From positions 1 to 44,434 of IMG/VR virus record IMGVR_UViG_3300036846_000465: DNA of 44,434 nucleotides; one strand, given 5' to 3'. The stretch is from a virus. A program made the translations under genes and the position numbers. The notes beneath the pieces are model-generated. The model had not been told where the DNA came from and did no database searches. It saw only the letters and a program-made list of their open reading frames with translations. This document shows positions 15,935 to 24,009 of the stretch, piece after piece. The stretch's first letter is position 1. The number at the start of each line of letters is the position of its first letter.

Positions 15935-18295
15935 TCACTGCGTTGGTGTCATCTTAGCTAATGGCGACTTCTTGGGTAATACCGGTGCGGGCTGACCACC
16001 ACCGTTAGGTGCCGGGGATGACGGTGGTCCTCCCGGTGGTGGCTGCCCACCTTGCGCCGCATGTAGCTGGGCCACATGTTGCAACAAGTAGCTCATAATC
16101 ATGTGCGGATCGGCACCTTGCTGCTTCATCTGCACAACCTGCTGCTTCACCTGCGGCGGGATATTGGCCAGCAATTGCTCGATATTCTGTCCAGGCTGCG
16201 TGCCAGGCCCCTGCGTTCCTGTTGGTGTCGGCGCGCCGGGCGATCCTGCATCTGCGCCGCCTGGAGGCTGATCTGGCGGCTGATTTCCACCCGGCTGCGT
16301 ACCCGTCACCGACCCTGTACCTTGCCCAGTCTTGGCCTGAATCTCTGCGTCGATCGCGGCCCAATCCTCCGGCTGAATAACAACCTCGCTGAATGCCTGT
16401 TCGAGCACCTTGAGCATCACTTTCAGCGTAGCTCCGGGCGCTGCCTGCGCAAATTGCCCAATAGCTTGCGCAATCTGAATAGCCTCCTTCTTCTTGAATA
16501 TGCTGTTCGGCTTCTCCATACTGCCGGCGACAATCTCCATATTATACGTGCTATTGAGCGTCGCCACAGACATTTGCTTGAAATTCTGACCGAGCGCCGG
16601 ACCAATCAAACCAACTACATCGTCCACAGTCATGTATTGAACACACAACTCAGCTAGCGAACTGGCTATATCCGCCACGGCGTCTTCCACAACGTCAACC
16701 TTCGCGCCCACGGATAGCTTCATCGACTCCTGATACGTGTTCACGGCGTCTTCATTCGTGTTCGTCTTGAACTGCACACCACGCAACGCATCGCTGGTAT
16801 TGGTAATTCTATTGATCGCGTCCAGCAAATCCTGCTTGTTGAATAGCTCCTTGTATTGATCCATTTTCGGATAGAGCGACTCGAAAATGTCCGAGATTTT
16901 CCCCTCGCCGGCCTTGACGCCGCACATGTGCTTATTGTCACTGCCGACATTCTCGCCACGTATGCCGTTCAGCATCTTCTCGACCTGATCGCTGTCCACT
17001 TTGTCGGCATTGTAGAAGAAATAATCGAACACTGACGTGCGCATACGCCGCAACTTGCGATTGATGACGTTGATTTCGTCCTGCTGGTCCAGGTAATACG
17101 ACGATTCGCCCACGGCAACTGTACCGCCGGTGCTCATAGTGTAACCAATGATGTAATACGGGAAAAACCGACTAATGTTCAACGGGTCATCCCAGACCCA
17201 TAGCGGCCATGTCCAGTCATCTCTATGGAACAGCATAACTCGATGCGTCAGCCTATCCCAAACGAGATAACACTCAGTAGTGTACATGTTCAGATATGCA
17301 GTGCGTTCGTCATCCGTGTGGTGCGTACTATCTACACCCGACTCCATCGCCTGCTGCACAAATCCCAAACCGTCGTCGCGCTTCCCATCCGATGTATCAA
17401 ACGACGCCTTGTGCGTAGGCTTATAAATCAGAACGCGTGACCCGCATTTGAGATCACCATTCTCGCCGGTGCCTTCCGCTGAATCAGGATCAGGCATCGT
17501 AAATCGTTGCGTAAGCATCGCAGTCGGCAAAAACACTCGCTCGGCCTGCCAATCCGCATCGGTGCCATCCTGCAATTCGGCATACGGATCAATAATCAAA
17601 TTATGCGGCAGCACATTACTCAAACTCGGCCCACTCGGCTTCATCACTTCCATGTTCATCTCCAGGGCTTCCATCTGCCCGTAGAGATTCGAAACCTCTT
17701 CTTGGCTCTTCACCGTCGCCAATTGCTGCGTGATTTCCGTCAATTGCTGCACGGCGACTTCTCGCGAATCGTCCTTTCTGGTATAATCCAGCTTCAGAAC
17801 ACCGAAATTCGTAAGCAGCCCAACGCCTACGCACTTCTTGATCTTCAGCTTTGCACGCAACGTCGTCCTGAATAGCGTATTTATCAGCTTCTCCAGCGCC
17901 TTACAGAAGTCCTGATCGGTGCTATCCGCCGTGCTAACCGTAATGTCGGGATTCTTGCTGTAAACCGCCGGTAGCATGACGTTCAGGTTCGAGAATACGA
18001 CATTCTCCGTCACGTCGCCACGCTTGAACACACCACGGGATGACTCAATTGCACGACCCTGACTATTATTATAGTAACGAAATACCTCGTCCCATGCAAT
18101 CGTGACTTGCTCGTACGCCTTAATTGCAGCATTGATCCTGCGCTGCCACAGCTTGCCCACCGACGAGCTAATCGCGATACGGCTGCCTTCGTAAATGCGA
18201 TATACTGGTTCTGGCTCGCCGCTGCGTCCTGGCGCCGATGACGTATCGTCGCCGTCATCCACATCTGTCTCGTCAGCGCCATATACATCTGTCAT
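15935..18295 (-). CDS. Portal protein, 786 aa
   Basis: Large protein directly upstream of scaffold and capsid and downstream of terminase. It has FSNLNVMLPAVYSKNPDI (about 105-122), PHNLIIDPYAELQDGTDADW (about 237-256) and SYYLDQQDEINVINRKLRRMRTSVFDYFFYN (about 402-432), all of the podovirus portal type. The C-terminal ~120 residues (from about 665) are a Pro/Gly/Gln-rich tail that may be disordered. It forms the dodecameric DNA entry ring. ATG 18295 abuts dyad element 11 with no Shine-Dalgarno. Confidence 0.85.
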   Translation of the reverse strand: MTDVYGADETDVDDGDDTSSAPGRSGEPEPVYRIYEGSRIAISSSVGKLWQRRINAAIKAYEQVTIAWDEVFRYYNNSQGRAIESSRGVFKRGDVTENVVFSNLNVMLPAVYSKNPDITVSTADSTDQDFCKALEKLINTLFRTTLRAKLKIKKCVGVGLLTNFGVLKLDYTRKDDSREVAVQQLTEITQQLATVKSQEEVSNLYGQMEALEMNMEVMKPSGPSLSNVLPHNLIIDPYAELQDGTDADWQAERVFLPTAMLTQRFTMPDPDSAEGTGENGDLKCGSRVLIYKPTHKASFDTSDGKRDDGLGFVQQAMESGVDSTHHTDDERTAYLNMYTTECYLVWDRLTHRVMLFHRDDWTWPLWVWDDPLNISRFFPYYIIGYTMSTGGTVAVGESSYYLDQQDEINVINRKLRRMRTSVFDYFFYNADKVDSDQVEKMLNGIRGENVGSDNKHMCGVKAGEGKISDIFESLYPKMDQYKELFNKQDLLDAINRITNTSDALRGVQFKTNTNEDAVNTYQESMKLSVGAKVDVVEDAVADIASSLAELCVQYMTVDDVVGLIGPALGQNFKQMSVATLNSTYNMEIVAGSMEKPNSIFKKKEAIQIAQAIGQFAQAAPGATLKVMLKVLEQAFSEVVIQPEDWAAIDAEIQAKTGQGTGSVTGTQPGGNQPPDQPPGGADAGSPGAPTPTGTQGPGTQPGQNIEQLLANIPPQVKQQVVQMKQQGADPHMIMSYLLQHVAQLHAAQGGQPPPGGPPSSPAPNGGGQPAPVLPKKSPLAKMTPTQ

Positions 18296-18312
18296 GTGTT
18301 TGACTCAAACAG
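18296..18312 (-). repeat. Dyad element 11, abutting the portal ATG
   Basis: Perfect core; the sense strand CTGTTTGAGTCAAACAC ends at ATG 18295. About 80 bases between the CTERM gene and this element hold a GC-rich hairpin (GGGCGAG ... CTCGCCC on the minus strand), a possible terminator or attenuator. Confidence 0.93.
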
Positions 18313-18391
18313 TTAGAGTGTTTCGGGCGAGACGATCAGAGGGACGCTCGAACCGCCTCGCCCACGCCCGCCACACAGGGGTCAGCCGTGC

Positions 18392-19081
18392 TTAAGTTGA
18401 CGAGCGTTTCCGACGGCGGGACAGCCAGCCCATAAGGCCTAGCCCACCCGCAAACAACGGTAGAGCAGCCGGAATCGGAACGGTAGGAACTGCAACTGCC
18501 AATATCTGATCGGTAGGCACCACGTCCAACAGATCGAAACGAGCGCCCGGATCAAACAACGCCCCGCCCGACGAAGCTTCCGCCGCCAATGTCACCGACG
18601 CAGTAATATCGGCAAGTCCTGCACTGCTACTGGAGGAGAACGTAAGCCCTGGACCGTACTCCAGCCGCCAAATTGCCAGTTGTGCCGCGGCTGGATTGTT
18701 GTCCAATGCGCCACCGAAGTGATCGATGACGCTCGCCATCTCGGTCACTTGCAATGCGGAGATGGACGGGTTGCCATTCCCAACACTGCCGGGACCTGGG
18801 AACGGGACGATGTTGTACGTTCCGGTAGGGTTCAGGCCGGTAAGGATATCCACGCACCATGCAGCGATGCTTGTGATATTCTGGCCCATGAACGTTCCAG
18901 TCCCAGTCAAAGTAATCTCTCCGACCGATGCCGTGAACGGTGCGTTCAGTAGTGTAGGGTCAGTCAACGTGACTGAAACCCCCGGATTGACTGAAAACCC
19001 AGTATAGTTGAAGTTATCAGCCCACGCGCCGCTACCGGCAGTAGCAACAAGCATTGCGCCGGCAAGCAGTAGTTTCTTCAT
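18392..19081 (-). CDS. Exported protein with VPLPA-CTERM (exosortase) sorting signal, 229 aa
   Basis: Residues 1-21 are a Sec signal peptide (MKKLLLAGAM..., cut likely after AWA). The C-terminus, residues 201-229, has the three parts of a PEP/VPLPA-CTERM signal: VPIPAALP, a hydrophobic span LFAGGLGLMGWL and a basic RRRKR tail. WCVD around C76 also fits secreted CTERM proteins. Known family behaviour is export, recognition by a host exosortase, and release or attachment at the cell surface. It is a host-type gene wedged between TerL and portal. It has its own strong TAGGAGG ribosome site, a hairpin before it and no dyad element at its start, so it looks like an acquired moron. Its effect on the host surface is unknown. 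Confidence 0.85.
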   Translation of the reverse strand: MKKLLLAGAMLVATAGSGAWADNFNYTGFSVNPGVSVTLTDPTLLNAPFTASVGEITLTGTGTFMGQNITSIAAWCVDILTGLNPTGTYNIVPFPGPGSVGNGNPSISALQVTEMASVIDHFGGALDNNPAAAQLAIWRLEYGPGLTFSSSSSAGLADITASVTLAAEASSGGALFDPGARFDLLDVVPTDQILAVAVPTVPIPAALPLFAGGLGLMGWLSRRRKRSST

Positions 19082-19118
19082 CGCGTCCTCCTACGTTATG
19101 GCGGTGCCGCCGCCACGG

Positions 19119-20639
19119 TTAGAATGTGGATGGCTTGTTGTCCAGTTCTACCTCATGCCAATACGACCATTTTGGAGGCATGGCCGACTCTGGCACAATA
19201 ATCTTACTCACCTCTGGCAGATACGAGAGCATGTATTTCAATGCGTTCATCGCATGGTCATTCGCGTCCATCGGTTCATCAATGCGCTGGCCGGCTGTAT
19301 TCTGTTTCCAGTAATATGATGTCATCTCGTCGCTAATGAATGCTAAATCGTCCGCAAAATACAGTAGCGGACTCGGGTCTTCCTTCGTAATTATATGTGG
19401 AACGCCCTTCTTTCCAGCCAAATAAGAATTAACCTTCGCAATGCCCGTGACAACATCGTTGCTCGACGGCCGCATGTAGATTTTATCGTCCTGATATAGC
19501 TTCGCAATGGTCGCTCCTGTCTCTCTCATCCCAGCGACAACCACCTTCTTGAATATCGCAGGATCGGCATGGATTCTGTTGTTGAACATCAGCAATCCGG
19601 CATACTTTGCCCGTATGTCCCGGATCGCTTGTGGCTGTAGATTGTATGGAAAGTCGCTCTGGTAATAGCCGTCCAGTATAATAACTCTCCCACGGTCATC
19701 CACGAAACCCATCAAGTAACAACTCGGCGACACTATACCGAAATCGTAAGACTCAATTGCCTGAATCTGAACATGACGAAGTAGGCATTCCGCCAAGTAA
19801 TTCTCGGCTTCCTCACGCGATATGGTATGGACCGACGGATCGTAATCAGGATGCACCAGGCCCTCGAACGCGACCCATTTCCCGAGTAGGAAACGGTCGC
19901 GCATCTGACCTTTGTATGTCGATTCGAGTCCGACGATGTAGTCATGTGATAAGTTATGCTTATTCGCGTAAGTGTCACTCTCAAATAATTCAATGATCGG
20001 CATACCCGAATCGGTATCCACAAGCAGCTTCTCCACTCGCTGTCCGGTCTTCAACCAAAGCAAGTACGGCTGTATGAGTTCCTTGTAGAACCAATTGTGT
20101 GATGGGTTTGCCGTAAGCATAAGCCAACGTGGGCCTGTGGCGGGCATGGATAAATCTTCTTCGTCGGCCTGATAAGGCGTGTCCCCACGAAGACGGCCAA
20201 GGAGGTCAAAGAAATCTTTGTGTATGATACCTGGGTCTTCGATCTGATCGACCCCGATCCAATCATACGTTGCGGATAGAAGATTACTCGTCGAACTCCC
20301 ATCATTGCGAGCCCTTCCACGCTGCGATATGTAACGGAAATTGACAACCGAGCCGTTCTTCATATAGCACGTGTTGTCGTCGATCGTCGGCTTCTTCATT
20401 ACCCAATCGGGTGGACACCACTTGAAGAACACCTTGCGAAGCGTATCATTCAGCTTCGGGTATGTCTCTCTTGCCAGCAGTCCATTGCAACCAGGATAAT
20501 CCTTTACCAGCTTCAATGCCTTGATCGCCAACGCCGTCGTCTTACCATTCGCGAACGCACCGCCGAATACCTGAATCTTCGCCCGGCTATGATAAAAGCC
20601 CGACTGCACAGAGCCTTCGATGACTTTGTAATTCGGCAT
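19119..20639 (-). CDS. terL: Terminase large subunit, 506 aa
   Basis: ATPase half: GGAFANGKTT (26-35) as Walker A; a Trp/Ile-rich LLARETYPKLNDTLR segment; then DWIGVDQIED (about 125-134) as Walker B with the catalytic acidic residue; and MLTANPSHN (about 175-183) as motif III. Nuclease half: YDFGIVSPSCYLMGFVDD (about 298-315) with the first metal Asp, and HADPAIFKK (about 357-365) with the second. It packages DNA from concatemers into the prohead. ATG 20639 abuts dyad element 12 with no Shine-Dalgarno. The small subunit lies upstream, with one small gene between. Confidence 0.9.
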   Translation of the reverse strand: MPNYKVIEGSVQSGFYHSRAKIQVFGGAFANGKTTALAIKALKLVKDYPGCNGLLARETYPKLNDTLRKVFFKWCPPDWVMKKPTIDDNTCYMKNGSVVNFRYISQRGRARNDGSSTSNLLSATYDWIGVDQIEDPGIIHKDFFDLLGRLRGDTPYQADEEDLSMPATGPRWLMLTANPSHNWFYKELIQPYLLWLKTGQRVEKLLVDTDSGMPIIELFESDTYANKHNLSHDYIVGLESTYKGQMRDRFLLGKWVAFEGLVHPDYDPSVHTISREEAENYLAECLLRHVQIQAIESYDFGIVSPSCYLMGFVDDRGRVIILDGYYQSDFPYNLQPQAIRDIRAKYAGLLMFNNRIHADPAIFKKVVVAGMRETGATIAKLYQDDKIYMRPSSNDVVTGIAKVNSYLAGKKGVPHIITKEDPSPLLYFADDLAFISDEMTSYYWKQNTAGQRIDEPMDANDHAMNALKYMLSYLPEVSKIIVPESAMPPKWSYWHEVELDNKPSTF

Positions 20640-20656
20640 GTGTTTGACTCAAACGC
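20640..20656 (-). repeat. Dyad element 12, the complete gap before TerL
   Basis: Perfect core. It lies between the TAG ending at 20656 and ATG 20639, so the element is the whole spacer and leaves no room for a Shine-Dalgarno. Confidence 0.94.
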
Positions 20657-20871
20657 TATTGTTTCACCGCCTGCTTCTGCCAGTGCCCCGTCGTTATGTC
20701 CGTGGCCTGGAACGTATCACCCGTGTCAAGCGTAAGGACAGGCTCTCCAGGATAGAGCGGGGTCGTCGTTGCGAGCGCCGCCGTAGTCGCCACGAAACGA
20801 TTGATCTTCGAATAAGGAGGATCAATGGATGGACCTGCATTTGTTCCCGCCTTGTTCACGACCCAAGTCAT
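20656..20871 (-). CDS. Small protein between terminase subunits, 71 aa
   Basis: Not recognised. Thr/Ala-rich, mildly polar, no cysteine, no membrane span; contains PGEPVLTLDTGDTF (about 42-55), which may be a small beta fold. GGAGGCGAGA precedes ATG 20871, 9 bases after the TerS stop. The packaging-module context suggests a head or packaging accessory role, without direct evidence. Confidence 0.68.
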   Translation of the reverse strand: MTWVVNKAGTNAGPSIDPPYSKINRFVATTAALATTTPLYPGEPVLTLDTGDTFQATDITTGHWQKQAVKQ

Positions 20872-20880
20872 TCTCGCCTC

Positions 20881-21504
20881 CTAGTTGTCGAGTGTTATCC
20901 CATTGACAGCAACCTCGGCGTCACTGTCACCCTTGACAATCGTGATACGCAACTCGTTCTGCTGGCCCTTGCCTTCGGCCAAATCCTTCGGTCGAACGCC
21001 TGCACGATCCAAAAGATCAATACTTGCCTTCAACACATTGTTTTCCTTCTGGCCATTCATCGCAATGCCGTACACATTATCCAATGCGTCATCGGCATAT
21101 GCAGCAATGCGGGACACAAGACGCTTCGACTTCGCGCTGACGAACTCCGACGCAACGATCTCGAATGTCTCACCATACCCCGGATGCGTCCGTACGCTGC
21201 GAACGTCAGACGGCATAATGTCCAACATCTCGGCGATATCCCGATCTGTCAGACCCATGATGGTAAGCGTGAACACCATCGCAATACCCTTCATGGCCTT
21301 CGTCGAAGCTGGCAACTCAGGAATCGATCGCTTACGCAACGGCCTGTATTCACTGCTAGATTTTACATGACTCTTCGCAGGATCACTGAACAGCACTTCT
21401 GGAGGAATGACTTTGCCGTCTGCCATCACGTAAGGATCGCCCCAAGCCGCCAGCTTCGAGCGCTTCACAACGGCCTTGTGCCCATTTGCCGTCGTTTTAG
21501 CCAT
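20881..21504 (-). CDS. terS: Probable terminase small subunit, 207 aa
   Basis: Residues about 75-107 (MVFTLTIMGLTDRDIAEMLDIMPSDVRSVRTH) form a helix-turn-helix. The following FEIVASEFVSAKSKRLVSRIAAYADDALDNVYGIA and the NNVLKASIDLLDRAGVRPKD stretch (about 158-177) are the helical oligomerisation pattern of phage small terminases. It recognises phage DNA for packaging. GGGAGGGG precedes ATG 21504 and follows dyad element 13. Confidence 0.8.
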   Translation of the reverse strand: MAKTTANGHKAVVKRSKLAAWGDPYVMADGKVIPPEVLFSDPAKSHVKSSSEYRPLRKRSIPELPASTKAMKGIAMVFTLTIMGLTDRDIAEMLDIMPSDVRSVRTHPGYGETFEIVASEFVSAKSKRLVSRIAAYADDALDNVYGIAMNGQKENNVLKASIDLLDRAGVRPKDLAEGKGQQNELRITIVKGDSDAEVAVNGITLDN

Positions 21505-21516
21505 TGCAACCCCTCC

Positions 21517-21533
21517 CTGTTTGACTCAAAATC
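21517..21533 (-). repeat. Dyad element 13, before the TerS gene
   Basis: Sense strand GATTTTGAGTCAAACAG, one core change, between the stop ending at 21532 and GGGAGGGG. Confidence 0.82.
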
Positions 21534-21927
21534 AACGCGTGCCGAGTGGATTGCCATCCTTGTTCGGCACTGGGTTGCTACCAAAGGTTGTACGCGTAGA
21601 CCACGTAAGCAGGTCATTCTTGTACTCGTTTACATCCGCGGTCGTGGTCGCACGATTGATAAGAGCCGTCTGCGTAATGGCTCGCTTGCCACCAAGTTCC
21701 ACATTCGCTTCGACCTGTGGATACATCTGCGTCGCGACGGCACCGGGAGCTACGCCAGCCGTCACAACCATAATCTTACGCAACGCTAACATGGACTTCT
21801 GACTCAAGTCCTTGGCAACAGACGACCGCAGTCCGTCCTTGCCACTGATACTCACCAACTGCGAAAGCCCGACCGAGTCGCCAAACAAACCACCTTTCAC
21901 GTTTGCCGTAGCGGTGTTCGTTGCCAT
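21532..21927 (-). CDS. Unknown late protein, 131 aa
   Basis: Not recognised. Ala/Thr/Val-rich, soluble, with DLSQKSMLALRKIMVVTAGVAPGAV (about 40-64), which could be one amphipathic or weakly hydrophobic helix. AGGAG before ATG 21927 supports the start. It lies between the first late genes and terminase. Confidence 0.68.
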   Translation of the reverse strand: MATNTATANVKGGLFGDSVGLSQLVSISGKDGLRSSVAKDLSQKSMLALRKIMVVTAGVAPGAVATQMYPQVEANVELGGKRAITQTALINRATTTADVNEYKNDLLTWSTRTTFGSNPVPNKDGNPLGTR

Positions 21928-21935
21928 GGTTTCTC

Positions 21936-22133
21936 CTATCTGCTGGACAAAACGCGATTGGGCACGACGCCATTGGCTGTGCCCTGCATGATACGCAAAT
22001 CCAACGCGGGCTCTGATCTGCCTACGTTGGGCGGAACTGTTGCCGCTTTCGCGGTATTCACCGCTAACTGTGCGGCGATGTCTGCTGAATTCTTCTTGTG
22101 GATCGCGTCACTTTCTGCCGTACTTTGAGCCAC
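21936..22133 (-). CDS. Unknown late protein, 65 aa, GTG start
   Basis: The GTG at 22133 has AGGAG at a good distance and lies inside the end of the 131-aa gene (26-base overlap). Longer in-frame starts lack a ribosome site. Ala/Thr-rich with an Arg-rich end, no motif known. Its stop is 9 bases before the next gene's ATG. Confidence 0.6.
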   Translation of the reverse strand: MAQSTAESDAIHKKNSADIAAQLAVNTAKAATVPPNVGRSEPALDLRIMQGTANGVVPNRVLSSR

Positions 22134-22503
22134 GCTTCTTCTCCTGTTCCGGCACCGGCTCCGTATCCTCGTCTTCATCCGGCAACGGTGCGTCTTCTGG
22201 TATCGGGTGCTGATGCACCGGATTCACAGGCCTCGTCGGATCCTGCGGCTGTTGCGGCGCCCCTCCTTGGCTCTGCTGCTGAGCCTGCTCCTCCATCTGA
22301 CGCTTCGTCGCCTCGGCCGCTCGCTTGTTCGCGGCCTCAGTAATCGCCTCCTGCTCTTCGTTGTACTTCCGGACTTGCTCGTCACGGGCTGCATCGTACG
22401 CTCTTCGATCAGGCGTCGGCCCAGGGTGCGGCTCCGGTATCACAACAGCCGGCGGCAGTTCGTTATCCGGTACATCCTCTTCTCTGGTCTGCTCGTTGGT
22501 CAT
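22108..22503 (-). CDS. First late gene: Pro/Glu/Gln-rich protein, 131 aa
   Basis: Low complexity: acidic and proline-rich ends, and a Gln/Glu/Ala helical middle (about 48-85, RKYNEEQEAITEAANKRAAEATKRQMEEQAQQQ) likely to be a coiled coil. It may be a scaffold-like or core protein; the family is unknown. ATG 22503 follows a GGGG/AGGA purine tract and dyad element 14. It is the first gene after the late promoter at 22668-22696. Confidence 0.7.
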   Translation of the reverse strand: MTNEQTREEDVPDNELPPAVVIPEPHPGPTPDRRAYDAARDEQVRKYNEEQEAITEAANKRAAEATKRQMEEQAQQQSQGGAPQQPQDPTRPVNPVHQHPIPEDAPLPDEDEDTEPVPEQEKKRGSKYGRK

Positions 22504-22514
22504 GTTCCTACCCC

Positions 22515-22531
22515 TTGTTTGACTCAAACAG
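22515..22531 (-). repeat. Dyad element 14, in the late operon leader
   Basis: Perfect core, sense CTGTTTGAGTCAAACAA, between the late promoter and the first late gene's Shine-Dalgarno. Confidence 0.93.
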
Positions 22532-22667
22532 CTTGCAGAAATCAGGGGACCGAGTCACCGTCGCAACGTACATGGCCACACGTACAGATTGTGCTCGGCC
22601 CCCTGGCTGGACGGTCCTACCGTGCGGTGGGAGGATGCAAGCCGCAAAAAACCCATCCAACGCCCCA

Positions 22668-22696
22668 ATTATGACACAAAAAAAGGCCTTTGTCAA
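22668..22696 (-). promoter_or_regulatory. Sigma70-like late promoter
   Basis: Minus strand: TTGACA (22696-22691), 17-bp spacer, CATAAT (22673-22668). A start near 22661 would transcribe the late operon. Upstream, GTGCTATC occurs twice (plus strand GATAGCAC, about 22714-22733), a possible activator site. The 16-bp TGTCAAGCACTATTTT around the -35 recurs at 23117-23132. Confidence 0.75.
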
Positions 22697-22741
22697 GCAC
22701 TATTTTTCGTGTGATAGCACAAATGATAGCACTGAGTGTCG

Positions 22742-22758
22742 GTGTTTGACTCAAATAC
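22742..22758 (-). repeat. Dyad element 15, supplies the stop of the 78-aa gene
   Basis: Plus strand GTGTTTGACTCAAATAC, one core change. The TGA at 22753-22751 ends the small basic protein. Confidence 0.82.
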
Positions 22759-22987
22759 GCTTAGCCAGACGCCTCAATTTGTCTATTCTTGCCCTACTTA
22801 GCCTATCCATAAGGAGCCATAGAGGCAAAACGACCCGTTTGCTATCAGAATCAATCACAACAAGACGCTTCGGAAGCATTAATTTATCGCCATCGATGAC
22901 AAATGCGGCCTGCTTATGAGTCTCGAAATGCGGTAAAATGGTCTCGTACTTGACAATAATACGTCTCGCCGGCCTTTTCGCGGTCAT
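22751..22987 (-). CDS. Small basic protein with its own promoter, 78 aa; candidate regulator
   Basis: Not recognised. It has a basic N-terminus (TAKRPARRIIVKYE), a beta-rich middle (FVIDGDKLMLPKRLVVIDSDSKRVVLPLWLL) and a basic helix (DRLSRARIDKLRRLAKR), a build compatible with a nucleic-acid-binding protein. Start 22987 is chosen because the longer frame runs back through dyad element 16 into non-coding DNA. It has a separate promoter-like sequence at 23094-23122, with an ATATGTCGCAG site upstream, and elements on both sides. That setting suits a phage regulator; the function is a guess. Confidence 0.62.
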   Translation of the reverse strand: MTAKRPARRIIVKYETILPHFETHKQAAFVIDGDKLMLPKRLVVIDSDSKRVVLPLWLLMDRLSRARIDKLRRLAKRI

Positions 22988-23006
22988 TTTGTGTGGTTCC
23001 TGATGG

Positions 23007-23023
23007 GTATTTGAGTCAAACAC
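23007..23023 (-). repeat. Dyad element 16, leader of the 78-aa gene
   Basis: Plus strand GTATTTGAGTCAAACAC, one core change, between the candidate promoter at 23094-23122 and ATG 22987. Confidence 0.82.
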
Positions 23024-23093
23024 GCGATGCGATTGGTGCTCGAAATATGTATATATATCCCTCCCGCGGAGCCACCCCACAGCATAACAGTCA

Positions 23094-23122
23094 ACTCTAC
23101 CACTCTCGTGGCTCCATGTCAA
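23094..23122 (-). promoter_or_regulatory. Candidate promoter for the 78-aa gene
   Basis: Minus strand TTGACA (23122-23117), 17-bp spacer, TAGAGT (23099-23094; 4 of 6). It shares the 16-bp -35 region with the late promoter. An operator-like GGCAATATGTCGCAG (minus strand, 23156-23142) lies upstream. Confidence 0.5.
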
Positions 23123-23141
23123 GCACTATTTTCACATTCAC

Positions 23142-23156
23142 CTGCGACATATTGCC
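23142..23156. promoter_or_regulatory. ATATTG operator-like site, copy 1
   Basis: CTGCGACATATTGCC, related to 23491-23505 and to the pair flanking the early promoter (25035-25073). The core is GACA-N3-TGTC with one change. Confidence 0.5.
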
Positions 23157-23336
23157 GCACCCCGCTCATAACGAAGTGCGATGCCTGTTCACGGTTTGTT
23201 CACGGTGTTTTGCGCTTTTCCCACACTTTGATCCGCTCTCTGAGCGTATAGCCTATCCTCTCCTCCGGGTTAGGTCTCTCCTCGCCGCAGGCACGGATAG
23301 TCCTAACACCCGGCATTTTTCACCTGCACACATGGC

Positions 23337-23353
23337 CTGTTTGACTCAAACAC
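23337..23353. repeat. Dyad element 17, non-coding region
   Basis: Perfect core GTTTGACTCAAAC with no gene start nearby. It lies 31 bp before element 18. Confidence 0.9.
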
Positions 23354-23383
23354 CGTACTCGTATAGGTTGCATTTGCATCGTG

Positions 23384-23400
23384 CTGTTTGACTCACACAG
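23384..23400. repeat. Dyad element 18, non-coding region
   Basis: CTGTTTGACTCACACAG, the variant with one altered arm, close to element 17. Confidence 0.88.
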
Positions 23401-23459
23401 AGCATGGCACCGCGCTTACCAGCGATTTCCAGGAGTGCGATCGTGCCGACACCGTACCG

Positions 23460-23478
23460 CCCCCCCCCATCCCCCCCC
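23460..23478. repeat. C9-AT-C8 homopolymer tract
   Basis: Nine C, AT, eight C on the plus strand; the minus strand has G8-AT-G9, with G-quadruplex potential. Prone to length variation. No gene spans it. Confidence 0.9.
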
Positions 23479-23490
23479 GAAGGTCAATAG

Positions 23491-23505
23491 GACATATTGT
23501 CGCAG
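23491..23505. promoter_or_regulatory. ATATTG operator-like site, copy 2
   Basis: GACATATTGTCGCAG contains the symmetric arms GACA and TGTC with a 3-bp centre, plus GCAG as in the copies at 25035 and 25059. Confidence 0.55.
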
Positions 23506-23541
23506 TTTGGAAATGGGGCGGGGTGGTCACCATGGGTACGG

Positions 23542-23577
23542 AACAAACAAACACCAAACAAACACCAAACAAACAAC
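23542..23577. repeat. Phased AACAAAC/ACACC tandem repeat
   Basis: The unit ACACCAAACAA repeats with an 11-bp period, flanked by partial units. The period equals one helical turn. A G/T-rich tract near 23762-23818 is partly complementary, so the two could pair in single-stranded form. Confidence 0.8.
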
Positions 23578-23736
23578 GTGCAAGATGTGGCCGTGGAATG
23601 GGCATAAGTTGGTGGTGTGTGATTTGTTGTTTGATGTTTGATTGGAAGGAGGTGATGGAGCCTCCCTATTTGGTCCCGCAAAACGCCGGTTAGCGGTCCG
23701 TGCCGGTGAGGCGCGTCAATTGGCATACATGCACGG

Positions 23737-23753
23737 GTATTTGACTCAAACGA
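23737..23753. repeat. Dyad element 19, non-coding region
   Basis: GTATTTGACTCAAACGA, one core change. No adjacent gene. Confidence 0.8.
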
Positions 23754-23992
23754 TAGCGCGGCTTGTTGTTGGTCCGTGTTTGATTGATGTTTGGTTGTTG
23801 GTTGGTTGTTGGTAGGAGGCGAATGTGTCACAGATAGGATATTCCGTGCCTTCGGCGAGGAATGGCCTATCGGGGCAGAAGGGGGGATTGCATGCCGCGT
23901 ATGGGCGATGGGCGATGGGAGATGGCGTAGGCCTAGGACGCGCTAGGAAGGGCAAGGATAGGCTTGCGTGGGATGGCCGCTAGGGTAGTAGC

Positions 23993-24009
23993 CTGTTTGA
24001 GTCAAACAC
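23993..24009. repeat. Dyad element 20, non-coding region
   Basis: Perfect core, plus strand CTGTTTGAGTCAAACAC. The first possible plus-strand promoter (TTGACG 24076-24081, 16 bp, TATGGT 24098-24103) lies just after it; that promoter is weak. Confidence 0.9.

Noticed and set aside
23393-23955. Several short frames in the non-coding hub
   Set aside because: They run across the poly-C tract and the phased repeats, have no ribosome sites and no ordered protein pattern.
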